A DNA stretch of 9,281 nt. Source: Thermoplasmata archaeon (lineage in GTDB: Archaea; Thermoplasmatota; E2; UBA9212). Below, piece after piece: positions 1 through 6,546 of this stretch (its first letter is position 1; each line of letters begins with the position of its first letter). The notes under the pieces are model-generated. The model saw only the letters and a list, made by a program, of their open reading frames with translations, had not been told where the DNA came from and ran no database searches. Both the position numbers and the translations under genes were made by a program. The stretch is taken from NCBI GenBank assembly GCA_013329495.1, contig DUKC01000058.1, positions 1-9,281 of the forward strand. The letters are read 5' to 3'.

Positions 1-182
1 GCTTCCGCGTATTTCGGATCGATTCCAATAGCTTTTTTGAAGGCTTCAATCGCTTCCCTGTATCTCCCCGCCTCATAAAGCTCTAAACCTTTAGAATTGT
101 AGGCTTCCGCCTTGGGTTCTACGGAAAAACCAGCAAGTAAGATTATCAGGGTAAAGGTAAGACAAAGTGTGACCCTCTTCAT
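1..182 (-). CDS. Secreted TPR-repeat protein, N-terminal part (cut by window edge)
   Basis: The gene starts with ATG at 182-180 and runs off the window, leaving about 60 residues. Residues 1-20 look like a signal peptide: MKR, then a hydrophobic core (LCLTFTLIILLAGF), with no lipobox cysteine at the likely cleavage point. Residues 27-60 match a tetratricopeptide repeat, with the usual small and aromatic positions (G-L-x-L-Y, G-R-Y-x-E-A, A-F-x-K-A-I, D-P). TPR proteins are protein-protein scaffolds, and this one is probably outside the membrane. A GCGAGG Shine-Dalgarno lies 8-9 bases before the ATG. The upstream ATG at 190 hits a stop after three codons, so 182 is the start. It is divergent from the hydrolase gene at 357. 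The total number of repeats and the partner are unknown. Confidence 0.75.
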   Translation of the reverse strand, partial: MKRVTLCLTFTLIILLAGFSVEPKAEAYNSKGLELYEAGRYREAIEAFKKAIGIDPKYAE

Positions 183-240
183 TTTTTCATCCTCGCATTG
201 ACGGTGTTATTTGGTTGTAACAAAAGAAATAATGCGACGC

Positions 241-250
241 TTATATATAA
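241..250 (-). promoter_or_regulatory. Palindromic TATA box in the divergent intergenic region
   Basis: TTATATATAA is its own reverse complement and fits an archaeal TATA box. Read on the minus strand it predicts a transcript start near 220, giving a leader of about 38 bases that holds the Shine-Dalgarno of the TPR gene. Read on the plus strand it would start near 272 and place the 13-bp repeats inside a leader of about 85 bases, which is less typical. No transcript data are available, so the direction is inferred from spacing. Confidence 0.5.
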
Positions 251-262
251 CATCTGCGTTCT

Positions 263-308
263 TATTGTCAGATATGTATTAATATTGTCTGAAAATATTG
301 TCTGAATA
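263..308. repeat. Direct repeats of a 13-bp unit, operator-like
   Basis: Two head-to-tail copies of TATTGTCTGAAAA occupy 283-295 and 296-308 and differ at one base. A degenerate copy (10 of 13 bases) starts at 263. They lie just upstream of the hydrolase gene, in the expected promoter zone, so they could be a regulator binding site. The unit is AT-rich and TATA-like (AATATT), so part of it may itself be the promoter. Confidence 0.45.
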
Positions 309-344
309 TGGGGCTAATTGAGAATTTGTGGAAACAGCGGGAGT

Positions 345-351
345 AAGGAGG
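345..351 (+). promoter_or_regulatory. Shine-Dalgarno site that decides the hydrolase start
   Basis: AAGGAGG sits 5 bases before the ATG at 357. The same frame is open from a TTG at 318, but that TTG has no such site, and only the ATG at 357 puts the signal peptide at the N-terminus. Confidence 0.8.
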
Positions 352-356
352 ATTTG

Positions 357-1673
357 ATGAGAAAAGTCAGATCGATGATTGTTATTGCTTGCGTGTGCCT
401 GTTCCTTTTTTCCCAGCTGGTGTCATCAGAAGAAGGGCTGAAAAAAAAGGCTGAAACTTTCTTAATGCATCTTAAAAACGAAGAGTTTGAAAGGGCTTTC
501 GACCAGTTTAACGACGAGATGAAAAAAGCGATGCCCCCAAAAAAACTTGAAAAAACATGGAATGAGGTGGTGTTCAAGTTGGGAGAACTGCACTCTCTGG
601 GAGAGAGCGGGCTTTTGGAAGAGGGGGGATACCAGATAGTTTTGCAAACCTGTGACTTTGAAAAGGGAAGGATTGATGTCAAGATAGTTTTTGATGAAGA
701 GGGGGAGATTGCGGGGTTGTGGTTTCTTCCCCACCTCGAATCGCACCCATATGAATGCCCGGAATACGCAAATAAGGATTTGTTCATGGAGGGAGAACTG
801 ATTTTTGGAGTCAAGGGTTGGGAACTGCCAGGCAATCTGACCATGCCCAAAAAAGGAAAGAATTTGCCAGTTGTCGTGCTGGTTCATGGTTCGGGACCAA
901 ATGATAGAGATGAGACCCTTGGCCCTAACAAGCCATTCAAAGATTTGGCCTACGGCCTTTCGAGTAGAGGAATTGCGGTTTTCAGGTATGACAAAAGAAC
1001 CAAAGTGTATCCCAACAAAATAGATGTGTTCAATCTTACAGTAGAGCAGGAGACTATCGAGGATGCTCTAGCTGCAATAGATTTTGTAAGGGCGACGGAC
1101 GGAATTGATGAGGACCGAGTTTTTCTTCTGGGACATAGCCTCGGCGGACAGTTGGTGCCTGAAATAGGTGGAAGAGACGAAAGACTGTCTGGGGTTGTTG
1201 TCATGGCAGGTTCTGCAAGGCCTCTTGAAGAGGCTATCCTTGAGCAAATAGAATACATTGCAAAACTTGACGGAAAGATTACCAAAGATGAGGAGCGGGA
1301 AATCGAAAGAATTAGAAAACAAGTCAGATTGATAAAAGAGCACAAGGTAGGTGAGGAGGAACTAGTTCTTGGTGTACCTGGGAGATATTGGTATGACCTG
1401 CAAAAGAGAGACCCCATCAAAAGCGCCTTAGCACTCAACTGCCCGATGCTCGTGCTGCAAGGCAAGAGGGACTACCAGGTAACCTGGGAGGATTATAACC
1501 TATGGAAGGAAGGGCTTTCTGCTAAAAAAGGGGTCGCGTTTAGGTTGTATTCTGACCTGAACCATCTCTTTATGGGAGGAGAAGGCAGACCCACGCCAGA
1601 AGAATATAGCATCCCCAACCATGTGGATGAAAGGGTAATTAATGACCTGGCGGGATGGATTCTGTCTAATTGA
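357..1673 (+). CDS. Exported alpha/beta hydrolase with N-terminal DUF3887-like domain
   Basis: The protein has 438 residues from the ATG at 357. Residues 1-24 form a signal peptide (MRKVR, hydrophobic core, LVSS), so it should act outside the cytoplasmic membrane. Residues about 26-125 resemble DUF3887, a small domain often placed before serine hydrolases. Residues about 140-438 are an alpha/beta hydrolase: oxyanion motif HGSG at 177-180, nucleophile elbow GHSLGG with Ser261, probable acid Asp372 (in GKRDYQV) and catalytic His403 (in DLNHLF). A charged helical insertion at about 290-335 is probably the lid over the active site. The family is mostly esterases and some peptidases; the substrate here cannot be told. 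It lies 92 bases ahead of the flippase gene, which has its own TATA box, so the two need not share a message. The full triad argues for an active enzyme. Confidence 0.85.
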   Translation: MRKVRSMIVIACVCLFLFSQLVSSEEGLKKKAETFLMHLKNEEFERAFDQFNDEMKKAMPPKKLEKTWNEVVFKLGELHSLGESGLLEEGGYQIVLQTCDFEKGRIDVKIVFDEEGEIAGLWFLPHLESHPYECPEYANKDLFMEGELIFGVKGWELPGNLTMPKKGKNLPVVVLVHGSGPNDRDETLGPNKPFKDLAYGLSSRGIAVFRYDKRTKVYPNKIDVFNLTVEQETIEDALAAIDFVRATDGIDEDRVFLLGHSLGGQLVPEIGGRDERLSGVVVMAGSARPLEEAILEQIEYIAKLDGKITKDEEREIERIRKQVRLIKEHKVGEEELVLGVPGRYWYDLQKRDPIKSALALNCPMLVLQGKRDYQVTWEDYNLWKEGLSAKKGVAFRLYSDLNHLFMGGEGRPTPEEYSIPNHVDERVINDLAGWILSN

Positions 1674-1731
1674 GTGAATTGATCACGAAATCGCCTATTT
1701 GAACATTGATGCGACTGACCTAAAGGCATAA

Positions 1732-1740
1732 CTTAAATAT
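1732..1740 (+). promoter_or_regulatory. TATA box of the flippase gene (leaderless type)
   Basis: CTTAAATAT is centred about 29 bases before the ATG at 1766, which puts the expected transcript start within a few bases of the start codon. No GG-rich Shine-Dalgarno precedes the ATG. Together these suggest a leaderless archaeal message. Confidence 0.55.
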
Positions 1741-1765
1741 CCCTTGACATTTCTGATAAAACAAC

Positions 1766-3466
1766 ATGGATAAAAAGGAAAAGACTATCTTCGAAAAAGG
1801 GGAAAATCACGAGGAAAAAATCTCAAGAGTCATAGCAGGGAGTGGAATCTCTTTGGCTCTGGGAGCAACCGGAGGTGTCTTTTATTTTATACTTTTCATT
1901 TTGTTACCTAGATTGCTCAGGCCCGAAAAAATGGGAGTGTATGGAGCTTTTTCTGCTATTTTTTGGATAGGATGGGCCTTGCTTTCAATGGGAATACCCC
2001 AGGCTATGGCAAAGTACATCCCGGAGCATCTTGTGGCTGCTCCAAAAAAATCCAAACTCGTTGCAGCTCAGGGGGTTAGACTTCTTCACCTGTTGGGCAT
2101 AGTTGCCCTAGTGGGTGGGACTGGGATCGTTTGTTATCTTTCATCACAAGGAAAAATAATTTATGCTCATGGGGAAATTGTTCTCTCCCTGCTGTTGCCT
2201 TCGATAGCTGCAATAGTTGCAATTTGTGGAATTCAACTGTTCTGGAGTATAAATTCTGTTCTGCAGGGATATCAAAGGTTAGATCTGGTGGCAAAAACCA
2301 ATCTGGCGTTCATGTCTATCGGCTCCCTTTCTGCGATCGCCCTGGTGGTTGTTTCCCAACTCGGATATGGCATTTTTTCCTTGGGGAAGAACGCCCCCCT
2401 GGAATTCTATAATTACTCCATAGATATCGCATCCGCTGTTTTTGGTTTTGCTGTTGGATCCTTTGCCGCCTATCTACTTGCCTTGTTCTATCTTAAACGG
2501 TTGGAGATAATGAATTTGAAGGAGTTTTTCACATTAAAATCGCACGGGTTGAGCACGAAAATAGTAATGTTTGGCGGGCTGGCCACGTTAGGGAATTTGG
2601 GATACATGATAGGATTAAACTTGGATCTGGTGGTAGTTGGATTCCTGCCACACTTGGGAATAATAGGCTCTGCCGAGGCGGGACTCTATTCAACAGCCCA
2701 TTTTTATGCCTTGGCCCCCATGATCATTATTCCACTTGCCTTTACTTTCCTGCCTGCAGTGTCGGAAGCCCACGCAAACAGCGACCAGGGATTGCTAAAC
2801 AAATACTTCGGCTATGCCTTTAGGTATGCCTTATCAGTTATTATTCCCATACTGTTTGCATACGCAGCAATGGGAAAAGAGTTGGTTGTGGGCCTTGCTG
2901 GAGCAAATTATGCTGAAATTGGTTGGATGCCTTGCGCGATGGCAATTGGCACGTCACTGTTCTTTATGTTTTATTTGTTGATGTACATGCTCTTTGGTCT
3001 TGGTAAGCCGTCAGTTGCAGCGTTGGCCATACTGGTGGGCATCTCGCTAGAATTAATGGGGATAGTGATTGGAAGCTTGTATGTCGGTTATAAGGGCGCA
3101 GTTTTTGGCTTTCTGCTGCTTGGACTGTCGACCTTTGCAATAACCTTTGGGTACTTGCATAGAAAATACGAACTAAAGCTCCATTACTCAACATTTTTGC
3201 CACCATTGGGCGCTTCCGTTCCTCCAGCGTTAATTGTATACTTTTTGATGCCTAAGACTCCTCCCTGGCTTCTCGTTGACATCCTGCTTTTCGCGCTGAT
3301 CTATTACATCTTTTTGATACTGCTTGGAGGCATAGAGGGAAGGGATCTGACGGTGCTCAGGCGATGGCTGGCCTCGATCACCGGCAAAAAGATAGCGGAT
3401 AAGGTTTCTAACTTTGGAGAGAAGCTGGCTAAACTTTTGCCTTCCATCAAATGGCAAAAAAACTAG
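1766..3466 (+). CDS. Polysaccharide/oligosaccharide flippase (Wzx-like, MOP superfamily)
   Basis: The protein has 566 residues and about 14 predicted membrane helices, roughly at 22-48, 58-78, 104-125, 138-165, 178-203, 219-243, 265-292, 305-330, 350-368, 383-411, 415-440, 444-463, 477-494 and 500-520. A charged cytoplasmic N-terminus of about 20 residues comes first, followed by the glycine-rich first helix and the motif LPRLLRPEKMGVYG, typical of Polysacc_synt-type flippases. The C-terminus is a basic, amphipathic tail of about 45 residues. Family members flip lipid-linked sugars across the membrane for surface polysaccharide or protein glycosylation. No glycosyltransferase lies next to it here, so the sugar cannot be named. 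It converges with the redox operon, leaving a 64-base gap. The start at 1766 is supported by the TATA spacing. Confidence 0.85.
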   Translation: MDKKEKTIFEKGENHEEKISRVIAGSGISLALGATGGVFYFILFILLPRLLRPEKMGVYGAFSAIFWIGWALLSMGIPQAMAKYIPEHLVAAPKKSKLVAAQGVRLLHLLGIVALVGGTGIVCYLSSQGKIIYAHGEIVLSLLLPSIAAIVAICGIQLFWSINSVLQGYQRLDLVAKTNLAFMSIGSLSAIALVVVSQLGYGIFSLGKNAPLEFYNYSIDIASAVFGFAVGSFAAYLLALFYLKRLEIMNLKEFFTLKSHGLSTKIVMFGGLATLGNLGYMIGLNLDLVVVGFLPHLGIIGSAEAGLYSTAHFYALAPMIIIPLAFTFLPAVSEAHANSDQGLLNKYFGYAFRYALSVIIPILFAYAAMGKELVVGLAGANYAEIGWMPCAMAIGTSLFFMFYLLMYMLFGLGKPSVAALAILVGISLELMGIVIGSLYVGYKGAVFGFLLLGLSTFAITFGYLHRKYELKLHYSTFLPPLGASVPPALIVYFLMPKTPPWLLVDILLFALIYYIFLILLGGIEGRDLTVLRRWLASITGKKIADKVSNFGEKLAKLLPSIKWQKN

Positions 3467-3487
3467 CTTTGTCCAAAACTCAGGTGC

Positions 3488-3501
3488 TTTTAGTTGTTTT
3501 T
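3488..3501 (+). terminator. T-rich tract after the flippase gene
   Basis: TTTTAGTTGTTTTT begins 21 bases past the flippase stop codon. Archaeal RNA polymerase commonly stops at such U-rich tracts without a hairpin. This is inferred from composition and position. Confidence 0.45.
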
Positions 3502-3508
3502 GGGAGAA

Positions 3509-3535
3509 GTTGACACGGAGTTGAGGAGCGTCAAC
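3509..3535. repeat. Inverted repeat between convergent genes
   Basis: GTTGAC (3509-3514) and GTCAAC (3530-3535) form a 6-bp perfect dyad with a 15-base spacer. The right arm covers the stop codon of the redox fusion gene (3533-3531). Neither side has a T run directly after the arm, so it is not a classical intrinsic terminator. It may block read-through or stabilise RNA ends. Confidence 0.35.
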
Positions 3536-6500
3536 CTTGCTGAAAATTAAACTTTTTAGTGAGAGCGGCCGTGATTTCTTTCAAACTATTGTATTTCTTT
3601 TTAACCCCAAATCTTTCCCCGATTTGCTGGATAACCCTCCAATCCTCAATAATGCCTGATTTAACCGCCCCTTGTAGTCTTCCGACCCTACCAAAGGAGC
3701 TGACCAAGGTTCCATCTTTTTCTACCCAAGAATTCATTGGGAGAACGACGTCCGCTCTCTTGGCACAACCCCGGGAACTGACAGATTGAGCTATCAAGAA
3801 TTTATTCGCTGTTGGCACCCCCTCTTTCAGTGGATCTATTCCATAAGCAAACAGAATCGGGGAGAGCATCTTCTCCTGTTTGATACCGATCTTTGAGAGG
3901 CCGAGGGAATTGGCTCCCCAGCCTAGGACTACTCTGGAAGTGCTCCCTAGCAATTCTTCAGAGGAAGTCACCAGTGCTATTCCATCCTTGCCTAATTCCT
4001 CAAGCTTCTTCACTAGCCTCCCACCTTTTTTCAGCCAGCTCTTGGACAGGACCTTTATTAACGGAAACTCTTCAAATGCTTCTTTGGATATGTAAATTTC
4101 TTTTGCATCTTCAACATCTTTGAGAGTTGCGTTGGAGTTTCTGGCAGCGGGAAGGAAAGATATCTTGCCTCCTCTCTTTTCAGCTAGTTCTTTTAACAGG
4201 TATGCTTCTTCTAGAGTCGTGTCTGGCGAGATTAGCACATCCACGGGGCCTTTCTTCTTTCCTATGAGATCCAACGCCTCCGCCAGAGAAACTTTCTTCA
4301 GCTTTCCATTTACCCTAACCATTGGAGTGCTTGTTCTCCCTTCAAGCGTGGGCAGAATCTCAAACTTTCCTATGTCACAGAGATGTCCCTTATTCCAGGA
4401 CTCTTCCAGCTTCGACGTTTTAATGGGCAGATTTCCCAGCTTATCGACATTGAGTTCACACCCCATCCCGCATCCAACACACTGGGTCTTGACTTTTTCG
4501 CAATCCCAGGGTCCTGACTTCGGAAGTTCGAGCTTCTCTACCAGTGCTCCGGTTGGACAAAATTCGACCAGGTCCCCAAGCAACTTGCTCTTGGAGTGCG
4601 CGAGCGACTCGCCAAGAGGAGGAGTCACCACCGCATCCAACCCTCTGAAAGCGAAATCCATCACGCCCTCCTCATGGAGCTCATTGGTTAGTCGAGCGCA
4701 GGCACCGCAAAGAATGCACTTGTTGGGATCGCTAGTTATCCGGGGATGCCTGTCATCGATCTCGAAATCTCTTGAGGCTCCTTTGAATCTGTCCTGGATG
4801 GCTCCGTAGGCCTGTGCATACTTTTTCAGTTTGCAATCGAACACATCGAGGCAGCCGCATTCTATGCACCTCTTTGCTTCTGCCTTTGCCTGCTCCTCAG
4901 TGAAGCCAAGTTCCACTGGCTCGAAGCTTTTTATTCGCTCAGCTGGAGGAAGCATGGGCATCTGCTCTCTAGGCAGTCTTTCCCGATCTTTGTAGTCTGC
5001 CTCAGAAACCTCTTTCTTGTGGGTGTAGATTTTTTCGGGTTTGTATTCCTCGTTTCTCAAGAAGGCATCGACCGCAAAGGCTGCCTTTCTTCCCGTCGCT
5101 ATGGACTCAACCACCGTAGAGGGACCCAGGACCAGATCACCTCCCGCGAAAACCCCTCTCAGATTGGTTTCGAACCCTTCATTTACCTCAGTGACTCTTC
5201 TGCCGACCTTGATACCTCCTCTGGATATCAGTTCAAGGTCGGGGTACTGGCCGCACGCCATTATCACGCTATCGACAAGCAAATCGAATTCTGAGCCCTG
5301 GATCGGCACCGGCCTTCTTCTTCCTGACACATCAGGCTCTCCCAACTCCATCTCTATGCATCTTGCCTTCTCGACTCTATCCTTCCCGATTATTTCCACC
5401 GGAGCAGCCAGAAAATGAAAGTCAACCCCCTCCTCTTTTGCTTCTTCAACCTCGCTCTCATGGGCTGGCATTTCGTGGCTGGTCCTTCGGTAGAGCACGG
5501 TCACTTCCGCTCCCAACCTCACGGCTGTTCTAGCGGAATCTATGGCAGTGTTCCCCCCGCCAACGACTATGACCTTCTTCCCCAGCTCAACTCTAGCTCC
5601 AGAAGCAGTTTCCTTCAAGAAATCTATTCCCAAATAGACCCGGGGTAGCCCTTCTCCTGGTATTTCCATGCTGATAGACTTCCAAGCCCCGGTTCCAAGA
5701 AAAACAGCGTCATACTCCTGCCTGAGTCGGGCCAAAGTGAGATCTTTTCCTAGAGTTTTGTTGGAATGGAATCTGATGCCCATCTTAAGTATTGATCCAA
5801 TTTCTTCCCCCAAAAGATCTCTTGGAAGCCTGTAGGCGGGGATGCCATACCTAAGCATGCCGCCAGGCTCAGACAACTGATCGAAGATGTCTACCCTGTG
5901 TCCCTTCAACCTGAGATAGTAGGCCGTCGTCAATCCAGCCGGTCCCGCACCGATCACCGCAACCCGCTTTCCGCTTTTCGGAGGGATCGGAGGAGAGGGA
6001 TCTTTCTTGGTTGCCTTTTCTGCGATAAACTGCTTCAGCTGTCTGATCGCTATTGGTTTGTCGACGAGCCTTCGCCTGCACTCGTCCTCGCAGGGGGCCG
6101 GGCACACCCTGCCGAGGGTTAGGGGCAGGGGAGCTTTCTCTCTCACCAACCTTACCGCTTCTTCAAACTGCCCATTGGCTATCAACCCAACGTAGCCCTG
6201 CACATCGATGTCGGCAGGGCATTCCAGCTTGCAGGGTCCCACACAGTCTCCAACATGGGTCGACAGCAGAAGTTCCAACGCAAATCTTCTGGCCTCGATA
6301 ACTTCCTTGGTTCCCGTGTTGACTTTTAACCCATCTCTGACTAGAGTGGTGCATGCGGTTGCCAATTCCTTTTCTTCACCAGCCTCGATCTCGACCAAGC
6401 AGAGCCTGCACGCTCCATAGGGCTCCAGCTCTGACAGATTGCAGAGGGTTGGGATCTCAATTCCATTTGCCTTGCAAACTTCCAGGAGGGTCTTACCAGG

Positions 6501-6545
6501 CTCGGTCTCCACCTCCCTTCCATCGAGTTCTATTCTTATTGGCAT
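3531..6545 (-). CDS. NuoG-like / GltD(NfnB)-like / short NuoG-tail iron-sulfur flavoprotein fusion
   Basis: The protein has 1004 residues. Residues 1-78 are a 2Fe-2S domain with Cys35, 46, 49 and 65 spaced as in NuoG. His97, Cys101, 105 and 109, then Cys148, 152 and 156, form the cysteine-rich entry of a GltD/NfnB-type module. Its FAD site is GAGPAG at 199-204, its NAD(P) site GGGNTA at 329-334 followed by YRRTSHEMPA, and its C-terminal FAD motif GGD at 468-470. Cys560, 563, 565 and 571 could bind a further cluster. Residues 610-666 are a ferredoxin-like pair reduced to one cluster (Cys610, 613, 616, 663). Cys689, 692, 696 and 723 match a molybdopterin-family 4Fe-4S site. Residues 730-1004 resemble the NuoG tail (ADVVLP, EKDGT) but are far too short for a catalytic formate dehydrogenase. 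Known relatives pass electrons between NAD(P)H and iron-sulfur carriers. It starts 1 base after the NuoF stop, with GAGGT 8 bases before the ATG. The architecture is clear; the reaction is inferred. Confidence 0.88.
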   Translation of the reverse strand: MPIRIELDGREVETEPGKTLLEVCKANGIEIPTLCNLSELEPYGACRLCLVEIEAGEEKELATACTTLVRDGLKVNTGTKEVIEARRFALELLLSTHVGDCVGPCKLECPADIDVQGYVGLIANGQFEEAVRLVREKAPLPLTLGRVCPAPCEDECRRRLVDKPIAIRQLKQFIAEKATKKDPSPPIPPKSGKRVAVIGAGPAGLTTAYYLRLKGHRVDIFDQLSEPGGMLRYGIPAYRLPRDLLGEEIGSILKMGIRFHSNKTLGKDLTLARLRQEYDAVFLGTGAWKSISMEIPGEGLPRVYLGIDFLKETASGARVELGKKVIVVGGGNTAIDSARTAVRLGAEVTVLYRRTSHEMPAHESEVEEAKEEGVDFHFLAAPVEIIGKDRVEKARCIEMELGEPDVSGRRRPVPIQGSEFDLLVDSVIMACGQYPDLELISRGGIKVGRRVTEVNEGFETNLRGVFAGGDLVLGPSTVVESIATGRKAAFAVDAFLRNEEYKPEKIYTHKKEVSEADYKDRERLPREQMPMLPPAERIKSFEPVELGFTEEQAKAEAKRCIECGCLDVFDCKLKKYAQAYGAIQDRFKGASRDFEIDDRHPRITSDPNKCILCGACARLTNELHEEGVMDFAFRGLDAVVTPPLGESLAHSKSKLLGDLVEFCPTGALVEKLELPKSGPWDCEKVKTQCVGCGMGCELNVDKLGNLPIKTSKLEESWNKGHLCDIGKFEILPTLEGRTSTPMVRVNGKLKKVSLAEALDLIGKKKGPVDVLISPDTTLEEAYLLKELAEKRGGKISFLPAARNSNATLKDVEDAKEIYISKEAFEEFPLIKVLSKSWLKKGGRLVKKLEELGKDGIALVTSSEELLGSTSRVVLGWGANSLGLSKIGIKQEKMLSPILFAYGIDPLKEGVPTANKFLIAQSVSSRGCAKRADVVLPMNSWVEKDGTLVSSFGRVGRLQGAVKSGIIEDWRVIQQIGERFGVKKKYNSLKEITAALTKKFNFQQG

Positions 6546-6546
6546 G

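Noticed and set aside
194..236. CGCATT/AATGCG inverted repeat in the divergent intergenic region
   Set aside because: The 6-bp arms are 31 bases apart with poor pairing between them; chance is a sufficient explanation.
318..356. TTG start at 318 for the hydrolase gene (13 extra residues)
   Set aside because: It has no Shine-Dalgarno and would bury the signal peptide; the ATG at 357 has AAGGAGG 5 bases upstream.
1744..1762. TTGACA as a bacterial -35 box before the flippase gene
   Set aside because: A -10 box at normal spacing would fall inside the coding region; the CTTAAATAT box fits an archaeal promoter better.
4120..4809. Long plus-strand open frame of 229 codons opposite the fusion gene
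   Set aside because: It is antisense to a gene with many conserved motifs, and its product is Ser/Pro-rich with no recognisable domain, as expected for a shadow frame.
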